From Panonychus citri (lineage: Eukaryota > Arthropoda > Arachnida > Trombidiformes > Tetranychidae), in the NCBI RefSeq assembly GCF_014898815.1, contig NW_026515544.1:868001-932000 (forward strand): a DNA stretch of 64,000 nt, in the 5' to 3' direction. The translations under genes were made by a program, and so were the position numbers. The first letter of the stretch is position 1; each line of letters opens with the position of its first letter. The notes beneath the pieces are model-generated. The model worked only from the letters and a program-made list of their open reading frames with translations. It had not been told where the DNA came from and searched no databases. Below, piece by piece: positions 1 through 9,874 of the stretch.

Positions 1-25
1 CAAACAGAATTGAATCCAATATCCA

Positions 26-85
26 ACGTTTTTGATCAGGTTTATGATAAGAAGGTGAAAGGTCAACCTTAATTCGGTCCAGTTG
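26..85 (+). pseudogene. Roc-domain gene fragment, very short
   Basis: This stretch resembles 8180-8245: both contain a run meaning 'GTTTATGA-AAGAAGGT' followed by a TTCGGTCCA/TTTGGTCCA motif. At 8165 the reading frame is clearly a Roc-type G-domain fragment; here an in-frame TAA follows the match. I read it as a third, shorter fragment of the same source gene. The match is short, so confidence is low. Confidence 0.35.
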
Positions 86-94
86 GAGACTATT

Positions 95-425
95 CTGAAA
101 AAGAAAATTGTCCATCTGAGTTATATCCCTGAGGTCTTAATTAATAGCTGGCCTGCTAACCTCACTCATCTTTCGCATCACGATTATGAAGACGCGATTG
201 AATTGCTAAATTGGCTCCCGTTACATTTTTTTACATCATTATTTTGTTTCAAGATTTTCTGAGGTCAACCAGCAGGCGAAAGGGTAAATTAATATGATAC
301 ATAATTTTATTCAATGTAACGTGTACACGTTACAATCAACATTGATTATAATATTAAGTCTTAAGTATTGGTACTTTAGTCATGTAAACGTAAACTAGTC
401 TGATTTAGAAAAACAATTTCAACTA
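95..425. repeat. Upstream flank of the first LDLa copy, inverted copy of 46200-46510
   Basis: No gene is visible. Reverse-complementing 46200-46510 gives the same order of landmarks: TCCCTGAGGTCTTAATT, GGCCTG..AACCTCA, CGCATCACGATT, ACGCGATTGAATTG, GGCGAAAGGGTAAATT and ATGATACATAAT. This marks the outer part of the inverted duplication that also covers the LDLa gene and the CNK tail. The later landmarks (GGCGAAAGGG..ATGATACATAAT) also occur upstream of the copies at 4855, 9505 and 17095. Confidence 0.7.
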
Positions 426-426
426 A

Positions 427-487
427 TCATTTATCAGATGATTTATGCGAAGTTTGTGATAAACTTCAAGTATAAATGTTTTTATAC
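427..487 (+). promoter_or_regulatory. Conserved upstream module of LDLa subfamily A, copy 1
   Basis: The order is TTATCAGATGATTTATGC, GAAGTTTG, ACTTCAAG, TATAAATG. The same block occurs upstream of every subfamily A copy in the window. TTATCA is the reverse of the GATA-factor site TGATAA, and TATAAATG could be a TATA element. It lies about 170 bases before the ATG, so the transcription start is uncertain; a second AT-rich box (TTATACATAAAG) sits closer to the ATG in other copies. Confidence 0.5.
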
Positions 488-658
488 TGATTAAGGAAAG
501 ATAATTAATAATCACTGGTTAATGAATTGGAGCAAAAATTAGTTAATCATCAAGTTTTTTTTATTATTATTTCAAATGCTAGTTAATTAATAGGAGAAAA
601 TCATTTCATTAGTACTAACACTCATTCATTGTATTACAAGTTTTCAGTCGTTCACAAA

Positions 659-2080
659 ATGAAAAAGAGCAGTTTATGTAAAATTTATTATTCGCTTCTT
701 ATTGTTTTGTGCACTAGTGAAGTGACCTTTGGATGGTTATGGTCTAAGGTTGTACCACCGAACCAAAACCACCTCCGAAACCGTAAGTGTGACCACGTTT
801 CAAATTTAATTTCGTTTACGTTGAACAAAAGTTAAATTCGAATTACAATAACCAGAGTCTTTTCAGGACAAGAAGTCTTGGCAAAGCTCGGTGATAATTA
901 CTCCAGGTCGCTGTAGTAATATTGTGAATCCAAAACCTAATATTATCTTCTATTTGACTCTTTAGGAAACCAATTTTTCTTTCGTTTAAGGATATCCATG
1001 AATTCAAGACTTGTGAGGCTGGTATGAAGATAAAATATAATTTGTTATTTGATTGTATTATGAATTGTGAAAATGAATTCATGACCCGTCGTTCAGGGAA
1101 TTCACTATATATAATAGATGGCCAGGCGTTTCGAATTTAATGGAGCGATGTTCGGCGTGTAGAAAGCTTTTCCTAGAAAGATCAGAAAATTGTGACAAAT
1201 TGTTTGATTGTAAAAAACGAGTAGGGGGAGCGTTTTGCTCACGATGTTCGAGTGATACCTTTTCGTGTAATGGTCGAGTTTGCATTCCAAAAAGATGGAA
1301 ATGTGATAAAATAGTCGATTGTCTTAACGGTGAAGACGAAAAGAATTGTGAGTTTAGAGCCTGTACTAAAAATGAATTTCGATGCGGAAATGACCGATGT
1401 ATTGACCAGTCTCAATATTGTAATGGAAAAGACGATTGTGGTGATCGATCAGATGAGAAAAGATGTCCAAAAAAAGATAATTCCATAATTTCGATTGCCA
1501 ATCAGGATATTGTAATAGAATAGACGATTGTGGTGATCGATCAGACGAGAAGACCTGTTCAAAACTGACTGGTTCCTATAGTTTCGACTGTCAACGTTTA
1601 TTTATCCCGAGTAACTGGCACTGTGATGGTGTTGTCGATTGTTACAATGGTCTTGACGAGAAAAACTGTCCATCTACTAAAAACTGTACTGATAATCAAT
1701 TCAAATGTGATAATCGTAAATGTATTCATGTCGATTCAGTTTGTGATGGAGTCGAAGATTGTTGGGACAGATCAGATGAAAAGAATTGTAATTCAACTAA
1801 ATGTGCACAAAATCAATTTGATTGTGGTGACCGATGTATTCCATTACAATGGCGATGTGACAAACGAAAGGATTGCTTGAATTTAAAGGATGAAATTAAC
1901 TGTAACACTGTCATGTACAGATCCTATCGACTTGATTCAGATCTTGAATGTGTCGAGGGAACATTTCCATGTGCCGATAAATCAGGATGTATATCAAACG
2001 ATTTTGTTTGTGACAAATATCCTAATTGTAAAGATCATTCTGATGAAATGAATTGTCCTGATAGAAACGATTTAGTATAA
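659..2080 (+). pseudogene. Secreted LDLa-repeat protein, subfamily A, broken copy 1
   Basis: A signal peptide (MKKSSLCKIYYSLLIVLCTS...) runs from 659 to a GTAAGT donor at 783. A possible small middle exon and an acceptor at 964-965 lead into a stretch like PIFLSFKDIHEFKTC, which matches the intact paralogues. That frame stops at TAA 1138-1140, just before the cysteine-rich part. LDLa repeats then run open from 1140 to a stop near 1523 and, in another frame, from about 1506 to 2080. The join near 1500 carries a partial extra repeat. The 3' end matches the family (DRNDLV, then AATAAA within 15 bases of the stop). With at least two frame breaks I read it as a pseudogene; a transcript starting at 1140 would lack a signal peptide. 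Confidence 0.8.
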
Positions 2081-2159
2081 TCACAAATAAACAATTATTC
2101 AAGTGTTCGATTAAGATAAAGTCGATTGCGATGAGTTTGGACTCTTGAATTTGTACATT

Positions 2160-3243
2160 GGAGTCGAAATAAATCCAACAGAAAATGATAATCACACGGA
2201 AACATCTCTAATATTTACTATCCCTTTTTAACCATTTACTCTAAAATTTAAAGTCATCGAAAAATTTTACATCCAATTGATTAATTAGTTCGCGAAGAGG
2301 ATCATGAATGAAATCAATTGATCCAAATACTTGAAAGAAACTAATAGTATTTACAGTTGATTTAATATGTATCATCATTAAAAAAACATAATTAGAACTC
2401 TAATGAGTTGATGTTCATCTTAAAGGAAAATACAATTGAAAATTGATTTTTTAGTTGGTCGTTAATATTGTTGATTGTAAAGAGACACTTCCTGGTGACT
2501 GATTGCGATAATCCACTTATACTTGCTCGACGACGAGCAACACCTCGTGGCCTTCTGGGCATCACCTAACTAATTGGACTTTTGGGAAGACTTGATCTCT
2601 CCTTTAAACTACCTTGATCACTATCGTTGTCCGAATTACCATTAAGGGAAGTGGTGGTTGCTGTTGATGCATTTCTCAGACGATTTGATGAACCTTTTAC
2701 TTTACGGTTCACAATTTTGTACGGTTTCAATACAGTTATTTGATTATTGCTATGACGAGGTCTCTTCTTAATTGAGATTGTAATCTCCGTTGAATAATCT
2801 TTAACACTGTTGAAAACCTTTTTCAATTGCCAACCAACGACAGTTTGATAATTAATTTGAACAATTTCACTGCCTTCTTCAATTCGTCCGCGATGAAATG
2901 GTGATCCATGATCCACTTTCTCCACAATATGAATACCAGAAAATGTCGACGAAAAGTGTAATCCCCAAAAAACATCTTCCTCTGCCCTCTTCTTAATGGT
3001 TATCACTTCCAATGAAGTAGGTTGTATGGCAAGTGGGTCATTTAATTCCTGGACAATTCTGTCACACATTTCAGCGAAAGTACAACAATTTTCTTTAATC
3101 ACTTCATTAGGTTTTTCCACAAACTGATCACGTTGAGCCGTTGACGCCAATTCAATACTCAATTTACATATTCGTCTTCTCATTGAAATATACTCTTCGT
3201 GGCCTCCAAAGGGATACCTGTCAATCCATGAGACAAACAAAAA
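2160..3243 (-). pseudogene. CNK fragment: PDZ region joined to the CNK 3' flank
   Basis: The minus strand encodes about 225 residues almost identical to CNK residues from FVSWIDRYPFGG through the PDZ domain to LPKSPIS. The matching source is 42163-42835. Differences include QPTSLE for QPASLE. The CAG codon after SPIS has become TAG (2566-2568 read on the minus strand). Homology continues past the stop to about 2525 (RRPRGVARRRAS) and then jumps to CNK 3' sequence from 44037 onward, so about 1.1 kb with the proline-rich coding region is missing. There is no SAM domain and no start, so it is not a gene in its own right. Confidence 0.88.
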
Positions 3244-3274
3244 AAAATTGTACAATAGTTACAAACATACAAAA

Positions 3275-3530
3275 TGTATTAGGTGAATTAAAAATTGTTC
3301 AATTTTCTTAATAATCAAAATAAACTTGTTTACAAGAGTCAATAGCGATTAAAAGTTTCTCAAGTGTTTGTTTCGTTTCAATATCTTAGGACATTAATCA
3401 TGTTAGTAGATTTTTGTATAACAAGCAAAAAGAGACAATAAGTTAGGAAATCGAGTGAAAAATAATCAATACAAACTTTCAGCATTCAACCTCAAGTGGG
3501 GTTGATTCAATTTCAATTAAGTACTTGATT
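3275..3530 (+). repeat. 5' flank block of LDLa subfamily B, copy 1
   Basis: The block runs from AAATTGTTCAATTTTCTTAA through TCAAGTGTTTGTTTCG and AGCATTCAACCTCAAG. It recurs at 11545-11770 upstream of the second long subfamily B gene, and its first 85 bases recur at 8370-8450. It differs from the subfamily A upstream module and presumably holds the subfamily B promoter. I see no convincing TATA box. Confidence 0.6.
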
Positions 3531-3653
3531 AAATCTGTTAATGATAAGTTAATCAGTAATGAATTTTATTTTACTATTCAGTTAACAGCTTATTTAACCA
3601 CAACTATAAGTTATTCGTTGATTTATATTTTCATTTTTTACAAAAGTTTTACA

Positions 3654-4791
3654 ATGTCGAAGATTAATTCTTGTAAATTCAATTGTTCGCCTTTGATTGT
3701 TGCTTTGTGTATGATTATTGGATTAACGCAGATCGGACCAGTTAAATCTTCATCACCAGTTAACCAGATTATTCATAAGAAAACGAATTCATCTCATGAA
3801 CCTGATCATTCGGATAAATTTGAGTGTAAAGTGCATTTGGTCATGTCATCGATTGTTCCTTACGATCAATATTGTTATTATGGTCACGGCGCAAATACTT
3901 GTATATGTAAACCGGAATTCAAAGTGGGAGAAATACAGTTTGAGAGGTGCGAATATTGGAAAGTAGATTACATAGACAAGTCGAAAGTTTGTGATGGAGT
4001 GATTGATTGTGTGGATCTTTCTGATGAAAGAAAATGTTCACGTTGTTCTAAGGATACATTTTCGTGTGATGGGTATGTTTGTATTCCGAAAAGATGGAGA
4101 TGTGATCAAATTGTCGATTGTCATAATGGTGCCGACGAAAAGAATTGTGAGTTTAGAAATTGTACTGAAAACGAATTTCAATGCGGAAATAGTCGATGTA
4201 TTGACGAATCACTTTATTGTAATGGTGAAGATGATTGTGGTGATCGATCGGATGAGAAGACCTGTGCAAACAAAACCGCTTCCAATAATTTCGATTGCCG
4301 AAATTTATATATCCCAAGCTCGTGGCATTGTGATGGTATCGTCGATTGTTACAATGGTCTTGATGAAAAAATGTCCACCTGCTAAAGACTGTAAAAAGAA
4401 TCAATTTAAATGTGATAATCGTAAATGTATTGATAGAGTTTCATTTTGTGATGGAGTCGCAGATTGTTGGGATAGATCAGATGAAAAGAATTGTGGTCAA
4501 ACTAAATGTGCACAAAATCAATTTGATTGTGGTGACCAATGTATTCCAATTCGATGGAAATGTGATAATAAGTATGATTGTCTCAATGAATCTGATGAAT
4601 GGAATTGTAACCAAAACATGTATAAATCGAGACGAGGCGATTCTAGACTTAAATGGGTTGATGGTCTATTCCCATGTAATGATAATTCGGGATATGTATC
4701 AACCGATTTCCTTTGTGACGGATACTCCAACTGCAAAGATCAATCTGACGAGAAAAATTGTCCATCTCAGGTAATCAATCAGTTGGTTTGA
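3654..4791 (+). pseudogene. Secreted LDLa-repeat protein, subfamily B, one frameshift
   Basis: From ATG 3654 a signal peptide (MSKINSCKFNCSPLIVALCM...) is followed by a subfamily B region (SSHEPDHSDKFECKVH, GHGANTCICKPEF). LDLa repeats with the usual Ca-site pattern CxxxxDCxDxSDExxC come next. The frame closes at 4385 because one T is missing in GATGAAAAAATGTCC at 4361-4375, where paralogues read GAGAAAAATTGTCC. The plus-one frame resumes CPPAKDCKKNQFKCDNRKC and runs open to TGA 4789-4791. Everything else looks healthy. It is therefore a young pseudogene, a sequencing or assembly error, or a gene making a short product of about 243 aa ending in the third LDLa repeat. Confidence 0.8.
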
Positions 4792-4984
4792 TTTTAGTTA
4801 TTTTTAGCGATTAAATTATTTTTTCAAGATTTTCAGGATTAGGCCAATCAGTAAACGAAAGGGTAAATTAATATGATACTTAAATTTATAAAATGTAGCG
4901 TGTTTAATGTATTTGGCCTGAGTATTGGTGCTTTAGTCATGTAACCGTAAACTAGTCTGATTTATAAAAACAATTTAAACAAAT

Positions 4985-5042
4985 TATTTATCAGATGATT
5001 TATGCGAAGTTTGTTATTTACTTCAAGTGTAAATGTTTTTAT
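4985..5042 (+). promoter_or_regulatory. Conserved upstream module of LDLa subfamily A, copy 2
   Basis: TTATCAGATGATTTATGC, GAAGTTTGTTATTTACTTC and a degraded TATA position (GTGTAAATG) are present. The whole gap 4792-5201 is family 5' flank: the GGCCAATCAG..CGAAAGGGTAAATT landmark at 4843-4870, this module, and a conserved leader (GATTTCATTATACATAAAG..TTTTTGGAATCGATCA) running into the ATG at 5202. Confidence 0.5.
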
Positions 5043-5201
5043 TATGATTAAGAAAAGATAATTAATAATCACTGGTTAATGAATTGGAGCAAAAATTAGT
5101 TGCTCATCAATTTTCACCTTAGTTGCCATTTAATTGTAATTAAAGTGATTTCATTATACATAAAGATAATTTAATTTACAATAAGTTTTTGGAATCGATC
5201 A

Positions 5202-6454
5202 ATGATGAAAAAGAGTAGTTTTTATAAAATTTATTATTCGCTTCTTATTGTTTTGTGCACAACGGTAGTGACCAATTCATTTGTGGTGGACAATCCATCG
5301 ACATTAAAGAGATACTGTTCGGACCCATACAGTATCTCTTTCCCTGAATATTTAAGTCCATACAGTAACTGTTATCCGGTTTTTTGTATGGACATCCCTT
5401 ATCGAACGCTAGGGACAAAACGCCCATTTTACCGATTAATTTCGTTTGATAACATTCAAGAATTAACAACTTGCGAGGATGCTTATACCATAGATATCGA
5501 AAGTAATTTGTTATCTGATTGTATGGATCATTGTCCATTTATGTCTACTGATCGATTATCAACCATCGATTACCTGAATAGCAAACCAGAAAATGGATCT
5601 TTAATGGAAAAGAAATGTTCGGCCTGTAAAATGCTTTTCACAACAAGATCGTTAACTTGTGACTGGATCTTCGATTGTAGTAAACGATCAGGGGGACAGT
5701 TTTGTTATCAATGTTCTAAGAATACATTTTAGTGTGATGATGGAATTCGTATTCCAAAAAGATGGGAATGTGATCGAATTGTCGATTGTCTTCACCATGA
5801 AGACGAAAGGTATTGTAAGTTTAAAGATTGTACTGAAAATGAATTTCGATGTGCAAATGATCGGTGAATAAACAAAACACTATATTGTAATGGAATAGAC
5901 GATTGTGGTGATCGATCAGACGAGAAGACCTGTTCAAAACTGACTGATTCCAACAATTTCGACTGTCAACGTTTATTTATCTCGAGTAACTGGCACTGTG
6001 ATGGTGTTGTCGATTGTTACAATGGTCTTGATGAGAAAAACTGTCCACCTGCTAAAAACTGTACTGATAATCAATTCAAATGTGATAATCGTAAATGTAT
6101 TGATAACAATCAATTTGTGATGGAGTCGAAGATTGTTGGGACAGATCAGATGAAAAGAATTGTGATAAAACTAAATGTGCACAAAACCAATTTGATTGTG
6201 GTGACCGATGTATTCCATTACAATGGCGATGTGACAAACGAAAGGATTGCTTGAATTTAATGGATGAAAAGATGTGTAACCTTGTCATGTACAAATCCTT
6301 ACGACTTGATTCAGATCTTCGATGTGTTGAAGGTACATTTCCATGTGCCGATCGATCGGGATGTATTTCGAACGATTTTGTTTGTGACAAATATCCTAAT
6401 TGTAAAGATCATTCTGATGAGATGAATTGTCCAGATAGAAACGATTTAATATAA
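5202..6454 (+). pseudogene. Secreted LDLa-repeat protein, subfamily A, broken copy 2
   Basis: The start (MMKKSSFYKIYYSLLIVLCTT) and an N-terminal region with FYRLISFDNIQELTTCE are intact. A TAG at 5730-5732 replaces the first residue after NTF in repeat one, and a TGA at 5865-5867 replaces a conserved cysteine codon. Near 6103 a one-base loss in ATTGATAACAATC shifts the frame within a repeat. The last part (MNLMDEKMCNLVMYKSLRLDSD...DRNDLI) is readable again from 6251 to 6454. Its tail is nearly identical to the intact gene at 9875-11164, so decay is recent. A truncated secreted product of 176 aa from 5202 to 5732 is possible but would contain no complete LDLa repeat. Confidence 0.88.
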
Positions 6455-6790
6455 TCACAAATAAACAATTATCCAAGTAATCAGTTAAGATAAATTCGAT
6501 TAATCGTGTAATTACTAATCTCATTCAGAGATTACTTTCTTGTCATATTGAAATAATACAAAAGGTGAAGGTATTCAAAGAGATACAGAAGAGAGAACTT
6601 TTTTTCATTAAAACGAACCAATTTACACATCAAAAAATCTCAATAGTTCCAATTGTTCGTTTTGAAGAAACTGTGGTCAACTAATAAGAATCAATTGGAA
6701 TCAATTAACAAAACAAAAAAATCATAAAACAGGAAAGTGAAAAGCAAAACAAACACGTAAGTCTGTGAGTCTTTGGGCCCAAGTGATGAC
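6455..6790 (+). repeat. LDLa 3' flank block and a short copied repeat
   Basis: 6470-6610 (TCAGTTAAGATAA, TAATCGTGTAATTACTAATC, GATACAGAAGAGAGAAC) also follows the genes ending at 11164 and 18758, so it travels with subfamily A. 6660-6785 (GAAACTGTGGTCAACTAAT through TCTTTGGGCCCAAGTGA) is shared with 21145-21265 and, inverted, with 59220-59340. No gene is seen. Confidence 0.65.
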
Positions 6791-6804
6791 AGTAGAACTC
6801 TTGA

Positions 6805-6999
6805 AGAGAAGAAGCCGAGAAACCACATACCATTTCTGACCGAAGTTCAACCGAAGCAATAAAAGGTGGTTCTTACAGTGGGGGTGAAGATGATGAAAGT
6901 TGTCTTCAAAGAGCGATCGCTGCCTCGTTAGAAAGTGAATTGGAAGATGAACAAAAACAACTTCAAGCAGCGATTGCGATGAGTTTGGAGTCGACATAA
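6805..6999 (+). pseudogene. Fragment of a ubiquitin-interacting-motif protein, ataxin-3-like
   Basis: An open frame of 64 codons ends at TAA 6997-6999. It encodes an acidic lead (GGEDDES) and two consecutive motifs, CLQRAIAASLES and QLQAAIAMSLES. These fit the ubiquitin-interacting motif: acidic run, hydrophobic, xxAxxxS, acidic. A closely spaced UIM pair with this wording is typical of ataxin-3. There is no Josephin domain nearby and no start codon, so I read it as a copied 3' exon. Part of it recurs inverted at 20570-20625, and its last bases (GCGATTGCGATGAGTTTGG) recur at 2127 and, inverted, near 44580. Confidence 0.6.
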
Positions 7000-7965
7000 A
7001 TCCAACAGAAAATGATAATCATACGGAAGCATCTCTAATATTTACTTCCCTTTTTCATCAAATTTCTCAGTGAAAGTCAATTACACTTCGAACGAGTTTA
7101 TAAACTACTGTTACTTTTTTAATTTCTTTTTTTCATGTTCCATCAAATCTTTTTCTTAATTCGCACCAAGATTAACCATTTACTCTAAAATTTAAAGTCA
7201 TCGAAAAATTTTACATCCAATTGATTAATTAGTTCACGAAGAGGATCATGAATGAAATTAATCGATCCAAATACTTGATTCTAATCATGCCGATAAAATT
7301 TTTTTTCTTTAAATTGACTAATTTGTTTATTTTGTTTTATATTTGAAAGAAACTAATAGTATTTACAGTTTATTTAATATGTATCATCATTAAAAAACAT
7401 AATTAGAACTCTAATGAGTTGATGTTCATCTTAAACGAAAAATCTACTCTTGGTGGTGGTTGAGGTTTAATTAATGCGGAGATGCTTTGAGAAGTTGAGT
7501 TTCTTGGTGCAGTTGGAGGTGGTGGTGTGGGTGGTGATGGTGATGGCGATGGTGGATCCTGTTGTTGTTGTTGTTGGTTTTGTTTTAGTGTTGCTGCTGT
7601 TGATAATCGGTTAACTAATTCGATTGCTCGATCTTCATCTGATTTTCGACGAGGCAATGTAACATTATTCAATTGAGCTCTTGCTTCCAATATCCTTTGT
7701 TTTATTATCGGTGGTGTTTGTGGTGGGATTGGTTTGGGTGATGGTGGTGGTTGATATTCATGAAATGCAGGATTATCTTCTAGTTCAGTATTTAATGGTG
7801 CTATTTGGTTGTCTTCATCTGATTTTCTTCAAAAAACCTCTGCCCTCTTCTTAATGGTTATCACTTGATTTACTAAAACCAAAATCATCGGGTTTCTCTT
7901 GTTTCAAGAGATTATACAAACTACGAGATTTACATCCCAACGAAGTGCAACAAAGGGATTACTTT
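7000..7965 (-). pseudogene. CNK fragments: 3' flank, proline-rich region, then two short pieces
   Basis: On the minus strand, 7720 down to 7445 encodes the CNK stretch ILEARAQLNNVTLPRRKSDEDR, the poly-Gln run, the proline-rich segment and SALIKPQPPP. It then joins CNK 3' flank down to 7000. The source's 24-base block lost from the 15.7 and 19.6 kb copies is present here. From 7812 to 7965 two more CNK pieces are stuck on: one matching the coding sequence near 42400 and one near 42020-42105 (the LLKQEKPDDSGFSK region). Their order is scrambled relative to CNK. No initiator or complete domain is present. Confidence 0.82.
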
Positions 7966-8164
7966 CAATCCATGAGTGAATCCATCAAGTTTAATGTTAG
8001 ACAAAAAAATGTCAACCAGTGATCAAAGGCTGAATCGAGAACCAGGAACCGAGTACCAAGATTGAACCAAGATAAATCAAGAACAAATTAAATTTTATTG
8101 AAGCTAATTTCTTAAGTAAAAAAACCACAGAAACATTAATCTGAAAACACCTAAAGGAGTAGCA
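7966..8164. other. Short stretch with no recognised feature
   Basis: I see no coding frame or repeat here that matches the rest of the window, apart from the first bases abutting the CNK fragment. It may be intron or flank of the Roc-domain source gene that follows. Confidence 0.4.
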
Positions 8165-8368
8165 TTGTCAACTGTTGGTGTTTGTGATTGGGTTTATGAG
8201 AAGAAGGTTAAACCTCAACCTTCATTTGGTCCAACCACTTTTCGCACTTGGGACTTTGGTGGGCGAAGGGAATATTATGCTACTCATCAGTATTTTCTTT
8301 CTCGGCGATCTTTGTATCTTGTTCTATGGAAAATGATTGATGGAGAAAAGGTCATCGAAATGTATTAG
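8165..8368 (+). pseudogene. Roc (Roco/LRRK-type) G-domain fragment
   Basis: The 67-residue frame contains FRTWDFGGRREYYATHQYFL, followed by SRRSLYLVLWKMIDGEK. A W-D-F-G-G-x-R/K-E-Y-Y-A-T-H-Q-Y-F run is the switch II (G3) region of the Roc GTPase domain in Roco proteins such as LRRK. There is no P-loop, leucine-rich repeat, COR or kinase segment around it, and no ATG. It ends at the subfamily B flank block. The parental gene is not in this window. A second, frame-damaged copy lies at 11350-11500. Confidence 0.7.
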
Positions 8369-8450
8369 GTGAATTAAAAATTGTCCAATTTTCTTAATAA
8401 TCGAAATAAACTTGTTTACAAGAGTCAATAGCGATTAAAAGTTTCTACAT

Positions 8451-9445
8451 TTACATCTTCATCACCAGTTAACCAGTTTATTCATAAGAAAACGAATTCA
8501 TCCCATGAACCTGATCATTCGGATAAATTTGAGTGTAAAGTGCATTTGGTCATGTCATCGATTGTTCCTTACGATCAATATTGTTATTATGGTCACGGCG
8601 CAAATACTTGTATATGTAAACCGGAATTCAAAGTGGGAGAAATACAGTGATTGATTGTATGGATCTTTCTGATGAAAGAAAATGTTCACGATGTTCTAAG
8701 GATACATTTTCGTGTGATGGGTATGTTTGTATTCCGAAAAGATGGAGATGTGATCAAATTGTCGATTGTCATAATGGTGCCGACGAAAAGAATTGTGAGT
8801 TTAGAAATTGTACTGAAAACGAATTTCAATGCGGAAATAGTCGATGTATTGACGAATCACTATATTGTAATGGTGAAGACGATTGTGGTGATCGATCAGA
8901 TGAGAAGACCTGTGCAAACAAAACCAGTTCCAATAATTTCGATTGCCGATATTTATATATCCCAAGCTCGTGGCATTGTGATGGTATCGTCGATTGTTAT
9001 AATGGTCTTGATGAGAAAAATGTCCAACTGCTAAAGACTGTAAAAAGAATCAATTTATCTGTGATAATCGTAAATGTATTGATAAACATTCAATTTGTGA
9101 TGGAATCGAAGATTGTTGGGACAGATCAGATGAAAATAATTGTGATAAAACTAAATGTGCACAAAATCAATTTGATTGTGGTGACCAATGTATTCCAATT
9201 CGATGGAAATGTGATAATAAGTATGATTGTCTCAATGAATCTGATGAATGGAATTGTAACCTTAACATGTATAAATCGAGACAAGACGATTCTAGACTTA
9301 AATGGGTTGATGGTCTATTCCCATGTAATGATAATTCGGGATATGTATCAACCGATTTCCTTTGTGACAGATACTCCAACTGCAAAGATCAATCTGACTA
9401 GAAAAATTGTCCAACTCAGGTAATCAATCAGTTGGTTTGATTTTA
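8451..9445 (+). pseudogene. LDLa subfamily B copy without signal peptide, broken
   Basis: The frame opens with SSPVNQFIHKKTNSSHEPDHSDKFECKVH, but the signal peptide and ATG are missing. About 80 bases are deleted at 8648, joining GEIQ directly to VIDCMDLSDE. LDLa repeats follow. At 9018-9030 the sequence GATGAGAAAAATGTCC lacks the same T as the copy at 4361-4375, which shifts the frame. A further in-frame TAG (TCTGACTAG, about 9400) replaces a conserved SDE acid. These breaks and the lost start make it a clear pseudogene. Confidence 0.88.
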
Positions 9446-9638
9446 GTTATTTTTTAGCGATTGAATTATTTTGTTTCAAGATTTTCAGGATTAGGCCAAT
9501 CAGCAGGCGAAAGGGTAAATTAATATGATACATAATTTTATTCAATTTTGCGAATTGAATGTATTTGGCCTTAAATATTGGTGCTTTAGTCATGTAAACG
9601 TAAACTAGTCTGATTTAGAAAAACAATTTCAACTAATC

Positions 9639-9692
9639 ATTTATCAGATGATTTATGCGAAGTTTGTTATTTACTTCAAGTATAAATATAAA
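9639..9692 (+). promoter_or_regulatory. Conserved upstream module of LDLa subfamily A, copy 3 (intact gene)
   Basis: This copy serves an intact gene. It reads TTATCAGATGATTTATGC, GAAGTTTGTTATTTACTTCAAG, TATAAATATAAATG. The closer leader 9806-9874 contains TTATACATAAAGCTCA and TTTTTGGAATCGATCA immediately before the ATG. The module is about 185 bases from the ATG, so either a 5' UTR of that order or a second core promoter is implied. Confidence 0.55.
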
Positions 9693-9874
9693 TGTTTTAT
9701 ACTGATTAAGAAAAGATGCTGAATAGTCAATCGATTGGATTAAAAGTTAACTAATCATAAATCGTTCTCATTTCACTTGCCAGTTAATTGTGAGAAAATA
9801 AAGTGATTTCATTATACATAAAGCTCATTTATTTTATTAATAATCTTAATATTATAAGTTTTTGGAATCGATCA

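Noticed and set aside
843..1290. Minus-strand open frames across the first LDLa copy
   Set aside because: They are shadows of the plus-strand repeats; the same antisense frames recur in each paralogue and contain no family features.
9803..9874. Upstream in-frame extension of the intact LDLa gene (start at ATG 9803)
   Set aside because: The extension would place extra hydrophobic residues before the signal peptide, and the paralogues that have this leader do not keep it as coding sequence.
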